Below are positions 36,358 to 46,044 of a stretch of DNA of 64,000 bases, one piece after another. The position numbers and the translations under genes were made by a program. The notes beneath the pieces were generated by a model. That model was not told where the DNA came from, made no database searches, and saw only the letters and a list, made by a program, of their open reading frames with translations. The number at the start of each line of letters is the position of its first letter. Position 1 is the first letter of the stretch. The stretch comes from Croceivirga sp009797885 (GTDB lineage: Bacteria; Bacteroidota; Bacteroidia; Flavobacteriales; Flavobacteriaceae): assembly GCA_045866215.1 (NCBI GenBank), contig AP035880.1, forward strand, positions 4,216,001 to 4,280,000, read 5' to 3'.

Positions 36358-38712
36358 CTATTCCTCCTCATCAGCGCTCTCATCATCAAATTCCCCTTTT
36401 ACCAATTTGTTCTCCATAATATTTAGGTTCTTCAATTTGGCTTTCCAGGTCTCCAGGGATTCTTTGTGTCTGGCAATGTTATTATGGACTTCCTTTACTA
36501 AAGGACTGCCCTCTGAAGCATTTGAAAAAAACAAAAGGTTGTTTTCCAACTGACGGATTTCACTTTTACTCTCATCAATCTTTTTTCTGATGAAAGCACG
36601 TTCATTGCTGATGGCCCGTTCGTTATTATCCGCTTTTGCCAGTTGTTTTATTTTATCCCCATATTTTAAAAGTTCGGATTCCTGCCTACTGACGTCCAAT
36701 TTTTTGAAAAGGGCATCAATTATTTTATTGAACTTTCCGTTAATATGTCTTTTATTGTATGGCACATGTCCTATGGACTTCCATTCTGCGATAAAGTCCT
36801 TGATTTTTGGTAAATCTTTCTGTTTATCCCCACTCAATTGGAACCTTTTTAACCGTTCCAAGCAACTATTTTTGGCCTCATAATTGGCATACTCCGTTTT
36901 TTGGGTAGCGTTCCTCTGGGAATGGAGGCGGTTGAAATAATGGTTGCAGGCATCCTTAAATTCAGTCCAAATTTTGTCCGAATACTTTCTTGGGACATGG
37001 CCGATTTTTTTCCACTCGTTCTGGATACGTTTCATTTCTGGAGTGGCCACTTCATAATCATCGCTGTCCTTTAAGGTTTGGGCAATCTCCAAAAGTTTAC
37101 GCTTTTTCTCAAGGTTGTGGTGTTGTTCGTTTTTAAGCTCCTTGTAAAAGGTATTTTTATTTCGATTGAATTCCCTTACCGCCTCCTTAAACTTCGCCCA
37201 GGTTTCTTCATTGGATTTTTGGGGAACTTTGCCCGCTTTAAAAAAGCTTTCCCTTAGTTCCTCTACCTGTTTTATTTGGGCTTGGATCTCCCTGTGGTTT
37301 TTTGCGACGTTCCCAGCTACTTCCTGAATTTGGGCAATGATTTCATTCTTTTTTTCAAGGTTTTTTTCATAATTGGCCTCCAAAGTTGCAAAATGCTGCT
37401 GTCTGCGTAAGTGCATGGCTTTTGTGGCCGCACTGAACCGTTCCCATATTTCTTCCCTTTGTTCCTTGGAAACGGGACCTATTTCTTCTTTCCAAATCTT
37501 ATGTAAGGTTTGGAGCTCCCTGAACGCCTTTCCTAAATCGGATTCCTGTTGTAAGGCCTCGGCCCGATCGATCAGTTTCAGTTTTTCCTCAAGATTGTGT
37601 TTGAAGTCAAGGTCACGTAATTCCCGATTCAAATGAAGAAAATCATAAAAAATCTCCACATGGTGGTGATAGGTGCGCCAAACATCATTGTAATTGTTAC
37701 GGGGAATAGGTCCTGCATTGCGCCATTTCTCTTGAATTTCCTTGAAATTCTTGTATGTGGTGTTGATGTCCTCTTCAACATTCACCAATCCCTTTAACTC
37801 CTCAATGAGCAACAACCGGTTTTGCAGATTCTGCTTTAACTGCTGTTCCAAATTCCTGTAATAGGTATCCCGTTTTTCACGGAATTCCTTATACACCTCA
37901 TTGAATTGTCTCTTGGTTACCGAGTTGTACCTAAAATCTATTTCATTGCCCCCACCTGCTACAAACTCCTCTTTTTTATGCTCAATAAACTCTTGGAATT
38001 TTAGGTCAAATTCATTTTTAATTGAATTTATATGTTTGTTTATGGCCTGTACCTTTTCATTCCTTACCAAACGTTGCAATTCCCCTACCAAGTTTTCCAT
38101 ACTCATGGCATGGTAATCCAAAAAAGGAATATGGTGTCTTTTCTCGTTGTCCGTATCTTCTGCATCTTCTGCATTTTCCTGGTCAATTTCCTCCTGCGCT
38201 TCTTCTGGAGAAGCTTCTTTGGAGTCCCCTTGATTTTCGGAAACTATGGCAGCGTCATTTTTATGCGTGGGACCCTCTAATTCCTGATCAACATTTTCCT
38301 GGTCAATTTCCTCCTGTGCTTCTTCTGGAGAAGCTTCTTTGGAGTCCACTTGATTTTCAGAAACTATGGCAGCGTCATTTTTATGTGTGGAATCCTCTAA
38401 TTCCTGATCAACATTTTCCTGGTCAATTTCCTCCTGTGCTTCTTCTGGAGAAGCTTCTTTGGAGTCCCCTTGATTTTCGGAAACTATGGCAGCGTCATTT
38501 TCATGCGTGGAATCCTCTAATTCCTGATCAACATTTTCCTGGTCAATTTCCTCCTGCACTTCTTCTGGAGAAGCTTCTTTGGAGTCCCCTTGATTTTCAG
38601 AAACTATGGCAGCGTCATTTTCATGCGTGGAATTCCCTAATTCCTGATCAACTTTTTCCGATTGTGTTTGCCCCCCAACAGTTTCCTGTGGTTTTTGTTC
38701 TTCATTGTCCAT
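36358..38712 (-). CDS. DUF349 repeat protein with acidic N-terminal tandem repeats
   Basis: This 784-residue protein starts at ATG 38712 (GTG one codon upstream). Residues 21-180 are four tandem 40-residue acidic repeats (VDQELEDSTHENDAAI...EEIDQEN). From about 220 on there are five DUF349 coiled modules, each with the pattern W-x(3)-G-x-[IV]-P ... W-x-x-F: EKWRNAGPIPRNNYNDVW, IWKEEIGPVSKEQREEIW, FFKAGKVPQKSNEETW, EWKKIGHVPRKYSDKIW and EWKSIGHVPYNKR. The protein is very charged and helical. Function of DUF349 proteins is unsettled. It lies 142 bases after aroE. Confidence 0.85.
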   Translation of the reverse strand: MDNEEQKPQETVGGQTQSEKVDQELGNSTHENDAAIVSENQGDSKEASPEEVQEEIDQENVDQELEDSTHENDAAIVSENQGDSKEASPEEAQEEIDQENVDQELEDSTHKNDAAIVSENQVDSKEASPEEAQEEIDQENVDQELEGPTHKNDAAIVSENQGDSKEASPEEAQEEIDQENAEDAEDTDNEKRHHIPFLDYHAMSMENLVGELQRLVRNEKVQAINKHINSIKNEFDLKFQEFIEHKKEEFVAGGGNEIDFRYNSVTKRQFNEVYKEFREKRDTYYRNLEQQLKQNLQNRLLLIEELKGLVNVEEDINTTYKNFKEIQEKWRNAGPIPRNNYNDVWRTYHHHVEIFYDFLHLNRELRDLDFKHNLEEKLKLIDRAEALQQESDLGKAFRELQTLHKIWKEEIGPVSKEQREEIWERFSAATKAMHLRRQQHFATLEANYEKNLEKKNEIIAQIQEVAGNVAKNHREIQAQIKQVEELRESFFKAGKVPQKSNEETWAKFKEAVREFNRNKNTFYKELKNEQHHNLEKKRKLLEIAQTLKDSDDYEVATPEMKRIQNEWKKIGHVPRKYSDKIWTEFKDACNHYFNRLHSQRNATQKTEYANYEAKNSCLERLKRFQLSGDKQKDLPKIKDFIAEWKSIGHVPYNKRHINGKFNKIIDALFKKLDVSRQESELLKYGDKIKQLAKADNNERAISNERAFIRKKIDESKSEIRQLENNLLFFSNASEGSPLVKEVHNNIARHKESLETWKAKLKNLNIMENKLVKGEFDDESADEEE
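38173..38652 (-). repeat. Four tandem 120-bp in-frame repeats in the DUF349 gene
   Basis: The DNA repeats with an exact 120-base period (compare 38281, 38401 and 38521, each beginning TTCCTGATCAACATTTTCCT). Copies differ by only a few bases each, mostly in the THENDAAI/THKNDAAI segment. Near-identity at synonymous sites points to recent expansion or ongoing homogenisation. Confidence 0.95.
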
Positions 38713-38854
38713 CACGATGTTCTTTAAAGGTTAGCTTGATGGCGATATACGGTAAGTTAACAAGAAAACCTACCATAGACAAAAGTAAGGATTCTTCTTT
38801 TGGATTAAGTTATGGTGTATTTTGATAATAAACCAAGGATTGGATATTCTCGAC

Positions 38855-39607
38855 TCATGGGGAATCCCAAATTCCCCAGGCTTTTTCTGCTTGAAATTCC
38901 AACATTGAAAGTCCATTCTTGATGGTGGCACCCCTTTTTTTTCCTTCGGACAAAAAAGCCGTTTCAGGTGGGTTGTAAATCAAATCGAACAAAATATGTG
39001 TTTCATTCAAATGGGCATAGGGAATCTGCGGTTTTTGATCACTATTGGGATGTGTTCCCACGGGACTGCAGTTTATGATCAATTGATACTCCTTAAAATG
39101 GCTTTTATGAAGCTGGGAATAGTGCAATTGATCTCTTGAAGGGGTTCTGGAGACGTATCGATATTCAATTCCCAACTGCTCCAGAACAAAGGTAATAGCC
39201 TTGGAAGCTCCCCCGGTACCCAAGACCAAAGCCTTTTTATGATGTTCTTTTAGCAATGGGTATAGGGATTCCTTAAATCCAAAAGCATCGGTATTGAACC
39301 CTATCAATCCGTCTTTTGTAAATTTTATGGTATTGACCGCACCTATCATCTTTGCCTCACTGTCCAGTTGGTGCAAATAGGGTATAATTTCTTCCTTGTA
39401 CGGAATGGTAACATTAAGTCCCTTAAGGTGTTTTTGTTCACTAACGTTCTTGAATTGGGAAAGGTCGTCCAGGTCAAAATTTTCATAGCTATGGTCCTGT
39501 AAGTCCAGTACTTGAAACTTTTTGGTGAAATACCCTTTGGAGAAAGAATACGAAATACCTTTCCCAACCAATCCAAATCGATATTTATGTTTTTCGGTTT
39601 CTCCCAT
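38855..39607 (-). CDS. aroE: Shikimate dehydrogenase
   Basis: It reduces 3-dehydroshikimate to shikimate with NADPH. The 250-residue protein has the substrate-binding SYSFSKGYF near the N-terminus, NVTIPYKEEI with the catalytic lysine (about 71), GAVNTI, GFNTDAFGF, the nucleotide-binding VLGTGGASKA and the C-terminal NGLSMLEFQAEKAW. Its ATG lies 23 bases inside the upstream DUF368 gene, indicating translational coupling. It is the last gene of the TPR-DUF368-DUF368-aroE unit. Confidence 0.95.
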   Translation of the reverse strand: MGETEKHKYRFGLVGKGISYSFSKGYFTKKFQVLDLQDHSYENFDLDDLSQFKNVSEQKHLKGLNVTIPYKEEIIPYLHQLDSEAKMIGAVNTIKFTKDGLIGFNTDAFGFKESLYPLLKEHHKKALVLGTGGASKAITFVLEQLGIEYRYVSRTPSRDQLHYSQLHKSHFKEYQLIINCSPVGTHPNSDQKPQIPYAHLNETHILFDLIYNPPETAFLSEGKKRGATIKNGLSMLEFQAEKAWGIWDSP

Positions 39608-40598
39608 ACCAATCCAAGCTCAATAATATAAAAATGCCAAAGAATATAAAAAATATTGCGCCCCACGTGTCCATATCCGAAATATTGGGCCAATAGCGTT
39701 CATAGTTCAAAATGATAGGGTCCTTATTGGAATCCAGCAGGATGGTTCCGAAAGTATCCGTTTTAAAAATGGTCTTTTTCCATGGCCAGAGAACACCCAG
39801 GGAACCCGTAATAAAACCAATGATTATAGCGGTGGTCACTTTTTTATGATGCTTTAGCAAATACCCTAAAAAATGGGATAAAGTGACCAAACCTGTTGCA
39901 GAACCCAATGTAAACACGGCGAGTATCTTTAGGGTGTTCAAACGTTCCTGGTTCTTTAAAAAACTAAAATCCCCATTAAAAACCTCAGAGAAAGTGTCGT
40001 ACAAGCTGTTGACGGAATCCACCAACAACAGTACATAGTTTCCAAACAGAATCAGAATAAAGGAACCTGAAAGCCCTGGTAAGGTCATTCCGGAAACACT
40101 AATGATACCACAGAAAAAAATGAAGATCAGGTTATCGTTTTCCGTTGCCGGACTTAAGAAGCTGATGGAAATCCCAACAATGAGTCCAATTAAGCCCGAA
40201 CCAACGGTCTTTTTGTTCCACCCTTTAAAGTCTTTTGAAATGTAGTAAATGGAACCAATGATCATTCCAAAAAAAGCGGCCCAAACATAGAGTTCCTTTT
40301 TTTCTAGAAAAAAGTCCAACAGCCTGGAAACACTAAAGTAGCTGATCAACATTCCAGCGATCAACAGGATTAAAAATGTGGCGTTGGTGTATTGGTAAAA
40401 CGCTTTGAACCTCCCATTAAAAAGTAACTTCAGTGCTTTTAGGTTTACCTTCTGTAAAGAATAGATAAATTCTTCATAGAACCCCCAGACAAAGGCTACA
40501 ATTCCCCCAGAGACCCCCGGAACCTTATTGGCCGCTCCCATAAAAAGTCCCTTAATGACAAGATATACCTTGTCCCATAACGTTCTTGGTTTGCGCAT
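39585..40598 (-). CDS. DUF368 polyprenyl-phosphate transporter, paralogue 2
   Basis: This 337-residue inner-membrane protein has about nine to ten helices. Family hallmarks are GLFMGAANKVPGVSGG near residue 15 and the mirrored MTLPGLSGSFILILFGNY. DUF368 proteins (PopT) have been shown to recycle undecaprenyl phosphate to the cytoplasmic leaflet, a step shared by peptidoglycan, O-antigen and capsule synthesis. It lies 15 bases after its paralogue and overlaps aroE by 23 bases. Confidence 0.85.
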   Translation of the reverse strand: MRKPRTLWDKVYLVIKGLFMGAANKVPGVSGGIVAFVWGFYEEFIYSLQKVNLKALKLLFNGRFKAFYQYTNATFLILLIAGMLISYFSVSRLLDFFLEKKELYVWAAFFGMIIGSIYYISKDFKGWNKKTVGSGLIGLIVGISISFLSPATENDNLIFIFFCGIISVSGMTLPGLSGSFILILFGNYVLLLVDSVNSLYDTFSEVFNGDFSFLKNQERLNTLKILAVFTLGSATGLVTLSHFLGYLLKHHKKVTTAIIIGFITGSLGVLWPWKKTIFKTDTFGTILLDSNKDPIILNYERYWPNISDMDTWGAIFFIFFGIFILLSLDWYGRNRKT

Positions 40599-40613
40599 AG
40601 AAAAAAGTACGGC

Positions 40614-41528
40614 CTATTTCTTGGAGGCCAGTCTTTCGAGTATAAAAATAAGTGAAAATCCCGCTATGGCTAGGCCAATTGATGCAAATAGCTGCGGGTC
40701 ACCATCAAACTGATTTGGAAGTACGTTCTGAAAATCGACATCTATGGATTTTCCATCGAATACCCGGGTTTCCAAGACCTTTTTCCAAGGCCAGATTTTG
40801 TTTAGGGAACCTATAATAAAGCCAGTGAGTAGGGCCAAGGTGGCATTATGATAGTTTTTGAACATCCATTTAAGCAGCTTTGCAAAGCTCAATAGTCCAA
40901 AGATGGCGCCAACGGCAACGGTACCCACCAGTAAGAAATCCCGTTCGTGGACGGCGTCCAAAATGGTTTTATAGCTTCCCAAAAGGACAAGGATAAAGGC
41001 ACCGGAGATACCCGGGAGAATCATGGCACAGACGGCCAACGCCCCGGAAAGAAATAGGTAGGGAAGGCTATCCACATTTTCACTTGGAGGCAATGTGGTA
41101 ATAAAATAAGCAATGCCGGCACCTATTATTCCAATCAATAGGGTGGCAATGGTCCATTTTTTGATTTCCTTTCCCACCAAAAAGATACTGGCCAGAACCA
41201 AACCAAAGAAAAACGACCAAAGTAGGACCGGTTCATTCTCCAATAACCAGCTAAGAAATTTGGCCAAACTCAATACGCTTATAAAAATGCCCAGAAACAA
41301 AGCTGCCAAAAAATTGCCGTTAAGCTGCTTCCAAAGCGTACCGAAACCTTCTTTTCGCCAAACGGTTATCAAAGAAGGTTTGATATTGTTTATGGAGGTA
41401 ATAAGTTCTTCATAGATTCCCGAGATAAAAGCGATTGTTCCCCCGGAAACCCCAGGAACCACATCTGCGGCCCCCATGGCCATACCCTTAAGGGTAACTA
41501 TGGTATAGTCAACTAGCTTACGGGCCAT
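40614..41528 (-). CDS. DUF368 polyprenyl-phosphate transporter, paralogue 1
   Basis: This 304-residue membrane protein opens with the same repeat motif, GMAMGAADVVPGVSGGTIA, and carries AMILPGISGAFILVLLGSY in the second half. Compared with paralogue 2 it lacks the C-terminal extra helix region around the long loop. Two adjacent copies suggest either a heteromer or division of labour between carrier pools. It lies 21 bases after the TPR gene and shares its transcript. Confidence 0.85.
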   Translation of the reverse strand: MARKLVDYTIVTLKGMAMGAADVVPGVSGGTIAFISGIYEELITSINNIKPSLITVWRKEGFGTLWKQLNGNFLAALFLGIFISVLSLAKFLSWLLENEPVLLWSFFFGLVLASIFLVGKEIKKWTIATLLIGIIGAGIAYFITTLPPSENVDSLPYLFLSGALAVCAMILPGISGAFILVLLGSYKTILDAVHERDFLLVGTVAVGAIFGLLSFAKLLKWMFKNYHNATLALLTGFIIGSLNKIWPWKKVLETRVFDGKSIDVDFQNVLPNQFDGDPQLFASIGLAIAGFSLIFILERLASKK

Positions 41529-41549
41529 ACATCAAGAATTAGGGAATGG

Positions 41550-42950
41550 TTAGGTAGATGCTTTTTTGTTGGTTTTTATGCTTTCCTGTACCCATTTTAT
41601 TTTTTCGAATTCGGGGTACAGTTGCAAAAATAAAACAGATTTTTCTGGGTTTAGTTGTAAAGCAAGACCTAATTTTTTCTTGGCCAGTAGGGTATTTTCG
41701 GTTTTAAGGTATAGCCCTGGGAGTTGGTAGTTGAGTTCCGCATCTTCGGGATAAAATTCAAGACCTTGGAGCACAACTTGCAAGGCGGATTCATAATCCT
41801 TCAACTTAATAAGGATGGCCGCCCAGTTTTTCCAGGTATCCAATTCATAATTCCCTAATTCCACGGCCTGCTTATATGCAAAATCCGCCTCATCATAGTT
41901 TTCCAGGATACCAAAGATTTCCGCATTTTTTTTCCAATACATCGGATTTTCGCCATCAATATTAATGGCTTTATTGATGTAGTTCAGTGCTTTTTTATAG
42001 TCCTTCAGCCTAAAGTAGTACTCGGTTATGGCTAGCCAACCTTTGTCCAATAGGGGATCCTCGTGTACGGTATTGTAATAATAGTACTTGGCCAATTCGT
42101 CATTGCCCAATTTTTCATGACATTTTCCAATTCTTAAGTAGGCGTGGGAAGTGGGGTCGTCCATGGAAATGGTGGTCTCATAACATTCAATGGCCTCGTT
42201 ATGCTTGCCCAAATTTTCCAATACCCTTCCCTTTTCAAAATAGGCCCCTAAGAAGGAATCATCCGAGATTATGGCAAAATCAAAGGCGGTGAGGGCTTCT
42301 TGGTACATTTCTTTGGAACAATACATTTTCCCCAACTGGTGCCAGGCCACTTCGCAGTAGGGATTGCGTTCCAAGTAATCATTTAGGTAATGGATGGCCC
42401 CTTCAAAATCCTCTAAAAACTCGAAACAATACACTACATTATAGAGGGAGGAATAATCCGTCTCATCATATTCCACACACTTCATAAAACATTGCTTGGC
42501 CTCTTCATAATTTTCCAGGAAGAGATGCTCCATTCCCAAGAGGGAATAGATATCAAAACTATCACTTGCCATGTGTAGTGCCTCCAAAAGCATTTGTATG
42601 GCCCCTTGGTGATTATCCTGCTTGGACAGGATATTGGCCCTTTGAATGTAGATTTCCTCGTTAGCGGCATCCACCTCCTGTAATTGGTCAAGGATACCTT
42701 CTGCTTTTTGAAATTGGTCTTCAAAAACCAGGACCTCAACCTTCAGCAACTTCAATTCAGCGGAATGCGGATGCTGTTGCAAACCAATTTGTATGGCTTT
42801 CTTTCCAAGGCCAACTTTTCCTTGGTTCAAATAGTAATGGATAATCTCCTCAAAATCCTCCGCATCAAAAAAATAGACGTCATCCGTCTTAAGCATTGAT
42901 TCGAATTTGAGTATGGATTTATCAGGGTTTTCGCTAGGGTCTAACGCCAT
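41550..42950 (-). CDS. Tetratricopeptide-repeat protein
   Basis: The 466-residue acidic, cytoplasmic-looking protein has no signal peptide. It consists of about ten to twelve TPR units, for example FDIYSLLGMEHLFLENYEEA, AWHQLGKMYCSKEMYQEALT and SHAYLRIGKCHEKLGNDELA, and so acts as a binding scaffold. It starts the unit TPR-DUF368-DUF368-aroE, a gene order I regard as conserved in flavobacteria. Its partner is unknown. Confidence 0.85.
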   Translation of the reverse strand: MALDPSENPDKSILKFESMLKTDDVYFFDAEDFEEIIHYYLNQGKVGLGKKAIQIGLQQHPHSAELKLLKVEVLVFEDQFQKAEGILDQLQEVDAANEEIYIQRANILSKQDNHQGAIQMLLEALHMASDSFDIYSLLGMEHLFLENYEEAKQCFMKCVEYDETDYSSLYNVVYCFEFLEDFEGAIHYLNDYLERNPYCEVAWHQLGKMYCSKEMYQEALTAFDFAIISDDSFLGAYFEKGRVLENLGKHNEAIECYETTISMDDPTSHAYLRIGKCHEKLGNDELAKYYYYNTVHEDPLLDKGWLAITEYYFRLKDYKKALNYINKAINIDGENPMYWKKNAEIFGILENYDEADFAYKQAVELGNYELDTWKNWAAILIKLKDYESALQVVLQGLEFYPEDAELNYQLPGLYLKTENTLLAKKKLGLALQLNPEKSVLFLQLYPEFEKIKWVQESIKTNKKAST

Positions 42951-43051
42951 AGAAACAGGTTTGGTTTTACTATGGACTTAAAATTAGCCGTAAAATGAGC
43001 TGAATTCAGTCCAGGATTTGGGTTTGTTATCAACAAAGTAGTTAACAGTCG

Positions 43052-44236
43052 TTACATTTCATTTAAGATTTTGATGATTTTTTTACACCCCTGTTCGATT
43101 TCACTTTCAGAAATGGTCAATGGTGGTGAAATCCTTACCGCCCTTGGTTCAAACAAAAGCCAGAACAAAATCAAGTGTTCCCTGGCCGCCGTAAGCACAA
43201 GTTCGTTGGCGATTTTCGCATCATCAAAAATCAAGGCAAGCATCAATCCCTTACCCCGTATTTCTTTAATCAAAGGATGTACCAAAAGTGACCGAAAAAG
43301 GTTTTCCTTGGCCAATGTGGACGGAATAAGTTGACTTTCAGTCAATTCCTTTAAGGTGGCCAAACTGGCAGCAGCAATGACAGGATTACCCCCAAAAGTC
43401 GTTATATGTCCGAGTTTAGGATGTTCTTTGAGCATGGCCATATGGTGGTGCGCCGCCACAAATGCACCACATGGCAATCCTGAAGCCATTCCCTTGCCAA
43501 TGACCAGAATGTCAGGTATGGCCCCATAGTGCTCAAAGGCGAAAAGTTTTCCCGTCCTACCAAAGCCGGGTTGTATTTCATCCAGAATTAAAAGTGCCCC
43601 TACTTCATCACATCGTTTCTTCACTTTTTTTAAATACCCATTTTGGGGAAGTATAAATCCAGCGCCTCCCTGGATGGTTTCCAAGATTACTGCGGCGGTC
43701 TTCTGGGTAATATGTGCCAATTGATCCCCATCATTAAATTGAATGAACCTGACATCCGGGATCAATGGTCTAAAGGCGCTTTTACGTTCCTCAAATCCCA
43801 TAACACTCAAACTACCCATCGTATTTCCATGGTAAGCATGATGTGCCGCTATGATCTGGGACCGACCGGTAACCCTTCGTGCCAATTTTAAGGCACCTTC
43901 AATAGCTTCCGTACCCGAATTGACCAGGTAAGTGGTCTCCAATGGTTTTGGTAATAAAGTTGAGAGTAGCTTGGCGTAAGCCACAGCCGGCCCTTGTATG
44001 TATTCCCCGTAGACCATGACATGCATGTACTGTTTGGACTGTTCCTCAATGGCACTGATGACTTTGGGATGGCAATGTCCCAAACTGCAGGCGGATACTC
44101 CGGCCACAAAATCCAAATGGGCACCCCCTTGGGTATCGTAAATATAGCTGCCAGATGCATGGGATACCTCCATGGCCAAAGGGTGTGAAGTGGTTTGGGC
44201 CTGGTATTTTAAGAAGTCTTGCTCTGCGTTTTCCAT
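43052..44236 (-). CDS. Class III PLP-dependent aminotransferase
   Basis: This 394-residue fold-type I aminotransferase belongs to the acetylornithine/ornithine/4-aminobutyrate subgroup. Motifs: YLVNSGTEAIEGALKLAR, AAHHAYHGNT, ILDEIQPGFGRTGKLFAFEH and the cofactor lysine in VIGKGMASGLP. It lacks an arginine-operon context, so the amine donor is uncertain; the common label is aspartate aminotransferase family protein. The next gene upstream on the strand, the OstA-like gene, ends 55 bases before its start. Confidence 0.85.
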   Translation of the reverse strand: MENAEQDFLKYQAQTTSHPLAMEVSHASGSYIYDTQGGAHLDFVAGVSACSLGHCHPKVISAIEEQSKQYMHVMVYGEYIQGPAVAYAKLLSTLLPKPLETTYLVNSGTEAIEGALKLARRVTGRSQIIAAHHAYHGNTMGSLSVMGFEERKSAFRPLIPDVRFIQFNDGDQLAHITQKTAAVILETIQGGAGFILPQNGYLKKVKKRCDEVGALLILDEIQPGFGRTGKLFAFEHYGAIPDILVIGKGMASGLPCGAFVAAHHHMAMLKEHPKLGHITTFGGNPVIAAASLATLKELTESQLIPSTLAKENLFRSLLVHPLIKEIRGKGLMLALIFDDAKIANELVLTAAREHLILFWLLFEPRAVRISPPLTISESEIEQGCKKIIKILNEM

Positions 44237-44291
44237 TCAGTGTATTGAAGGTTCTGGAAGGGAAGGTAGGAAGTATAGGGCGATTATGTTC

Positions 44292-45977
44292 CTACTTTTC
44301 CTGAACTATTTTTTTTGGTTTTGTCGCTTCCTTGTTTGCCCGTTTAAGTTTGGGTTGTGGACTTCCACCACCACTGCGCTCCTCTTCTTCGGCATCAATA
44401 TCAATGGGTGCATCAATGCCCCTAATGCTAATCAGTTCAATGTTATTGTCGTCTTCATCAAAAATATCATCCTTGTTCCTAAGTTGTTCATCGCCCCTCC
44501 AAATAAATCCCTTTAGCCTTTTGGTATCAAAGGGCCAATCCTCCTCTGGATAAATATCGCCCTCTGGGTCTATAAAGAATGTAATGTCCTCAATATCATT
44601 ATTGGCCATTTCCAGTCGTATTTTACTGCAAATGGTTTTGTCGATTCCAATGAGTTCATTATCATCGTTGTACAGATAATAGATGACTTCGGTGTTCTTT
44701 ATCAGGTCCACTATTTTTAGTTCATTTTCAATAAACTTACCAAATAGATCCTTCCCCTTGGCCTGATTGTATCCTTGTTTTCCAATGGTATCAAAAGCAA
44801 TAATGAATGCATTATCGATGACACGCAGGGAGTCCAGTTTTTCGGTTTCCAAATCACTGATCAAATGGATACTGTCCCCGGTCATTTGATTGTCCATATT
44901 CCAAAGAATGGGATTGGTGACCAGTTTGGTTATCCCGGTCCGCTCCGAGGAATGAATTGAATCACACTTTCCGCTCAAATCGGTCTTGAAAAATTTGGCA
45001 TTTCTGAATGCCCTTAACCTTCGGTCCTCAGGGGGCCCGGTTACCATTAAGGTGTCCCCGTGTATGTAAAGTGAATCTTGTTGTACCAAATTTACGGCGA
45101 CGGCCCTTTTGGTGGCAAAAACAGAGTCCCTATCTTTAAAAACTTCGGCGTAATGTGCTCGTATGACCCCATCATTTATGGTGTCCGTTACCCGGATGTT
45201 ATTGGTTGCGGAGGCAAAGGACGAAAGCTTATCAAAATACACGCTATCGCCTTCAATTATGCGATTGCTATAGTTGATTTTGGTGTTTTTTACACCATAA
45301 CCCTGTTCAATCTTGGTGTCGTAAAAACCCCGCTCACAATAAATGGTATATTCCTCGCCCACAATGGTCGAGGGACCATACATGTAGGCATTCTTGGATT
45401 GCCTGTAATAGTGCAATTGTTCTGAGTCAATGATATAGTCCGGATTATCGATATGGACACTGTCCTGGAACTGTACCTTTTTGATTTCCATGAAATAGGT
45501 GCCGATAATGCTCGTCAAGGTGTTGACGGAGTCCACCACTTTCCCTCCCGAATTATAGTACGAAAGCTGTTTTTCCCTATCAAAATATAGGGTGTCCGTG
45601 GTCAATTTCATTTGACTGTCCGTAAGGTCCACATTTTCCCAGGCCCTGGCCAGTTTTATATTTCCGTCATAATCCAGTTTGCCACTGTTCATTTCAATGG
45701 AATCCCCTTGTTGTAGCCGAACATTGCCAATGGCCTTTAATTTGTTCTCCTGGGCGTAGAAGATGGCCACATCGCACCAAAGGTCCGCTCCTTGATGTTC
45801 AAATTGTACTTGCCGTTCATTATCCTTACTGAATATTGACGCCCCCGGGAACTGAGCTTCGTCTTTGGTAAAATTGGCCCCATAGACAATATTTATCTGT
45901 CTTCCTTCAGGTTCTTGGCCAAGTACTGCTAAAAAAGAAAAGGTGAAAATTAAGAACGCCAGTCTTCTCAAACCCAA
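44292..45977 (-). CDS. OstA-like/LptA-type LPS transport protein
   Basis: The 561-residue exported protein (signal peptide up to about AVLG-Q) has repeated beta-strand units of the OstA/LptA jellyroll, for example ENKLKAIGNVRLQQGDSIEM and ETDTLYFDREKQLSYY-like strands, consistent with a periplasmic LPS bridge between LptFG and the outer membrane. The last 60 residues are acidic then lysine-rich. No ATG precedes the signal peptide; TTG 45977 or TTG 45971 must be used. A -7 element at 45989-45996 implies a leader of only a few bases. Confidence 0.8.
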   Translation of the reverse strand: MGLRRLAFLIFTFSFLAVLGQEPEGRQINIVYGANFTKDEAQFPGASIFSKDNERQVQFEHQGADLWCDVAIFYAQENKLKAIGNVRLQQGDSIEMNSGKLDYDGNIKLARAWENVDLTDSQMKLTTDTLYFDREKQLSYYNSGGKVVDSVNTLTSIIGTYFMEIKKVQFQDSVHIDNPDYIIDSEQLHYYRQSKNAYMYGPSTIVGEEYTIYCERGFYDTKIEQGYGVKNTKINYSNRIIEGDSVYFDKLSSFASATNNIRVTDTINDGVIRAHYAEVFKDRDSVFATKRAVAVNLVQQDSLYIHGDTLMVTGPPEDRRLRAFRNAKFFKTDLSGKCDSIHSSERTGITKLVTNPILWNMDNQMTGDSIHLISDLETEKLDSLRVIDNAFIIAFDTIGKQGYNQAKGKDLFGKFIENELKIVDLIKNTEVIYYLYNDDNELIGIDKTICSKIRLEMANNDIEDITFFIDPEGDIYPEEDWPFDTKRLKGFIWRGDEQLRNKDDIFDEDDNNIELISIRGIDAPIDIDAEEEERSGGGSPQPKLKRANKEATKPKKIVQEK

Positions 45978-45988
45978 ACAATTTTGGC

Positions 45989-45996
45989 CAAAAGTA
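45989..45996 (-). promoter_or_regulatory. -7 element TACTTTTG upstream of the OstA-like gene
   Basis: A perfect TAnnTTTG on the minus strand 12 bases before the TTG start; no good TTG -33 element is seen at the right distance. Confidence 0.4.
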
Positions 45997-46044
45997 GGGT
46001 TTTTACGTAACGTAGAAGAGTGGATTTAGAAAGGTTTAGGGTTT

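Noticed and set aside
38173..38652. Possible CRISPR-like array
   Set aside because: The units are contiguous coding repeats with no spacers and no cas genes nearby.
38022..38825. 267-codon plus-strand frame opposite the DUF349 gene
   Set aside because: It exists only because the 120-bp tandem repeats keep the antisense frame open; the product is a repetitive sequence without any family signature.
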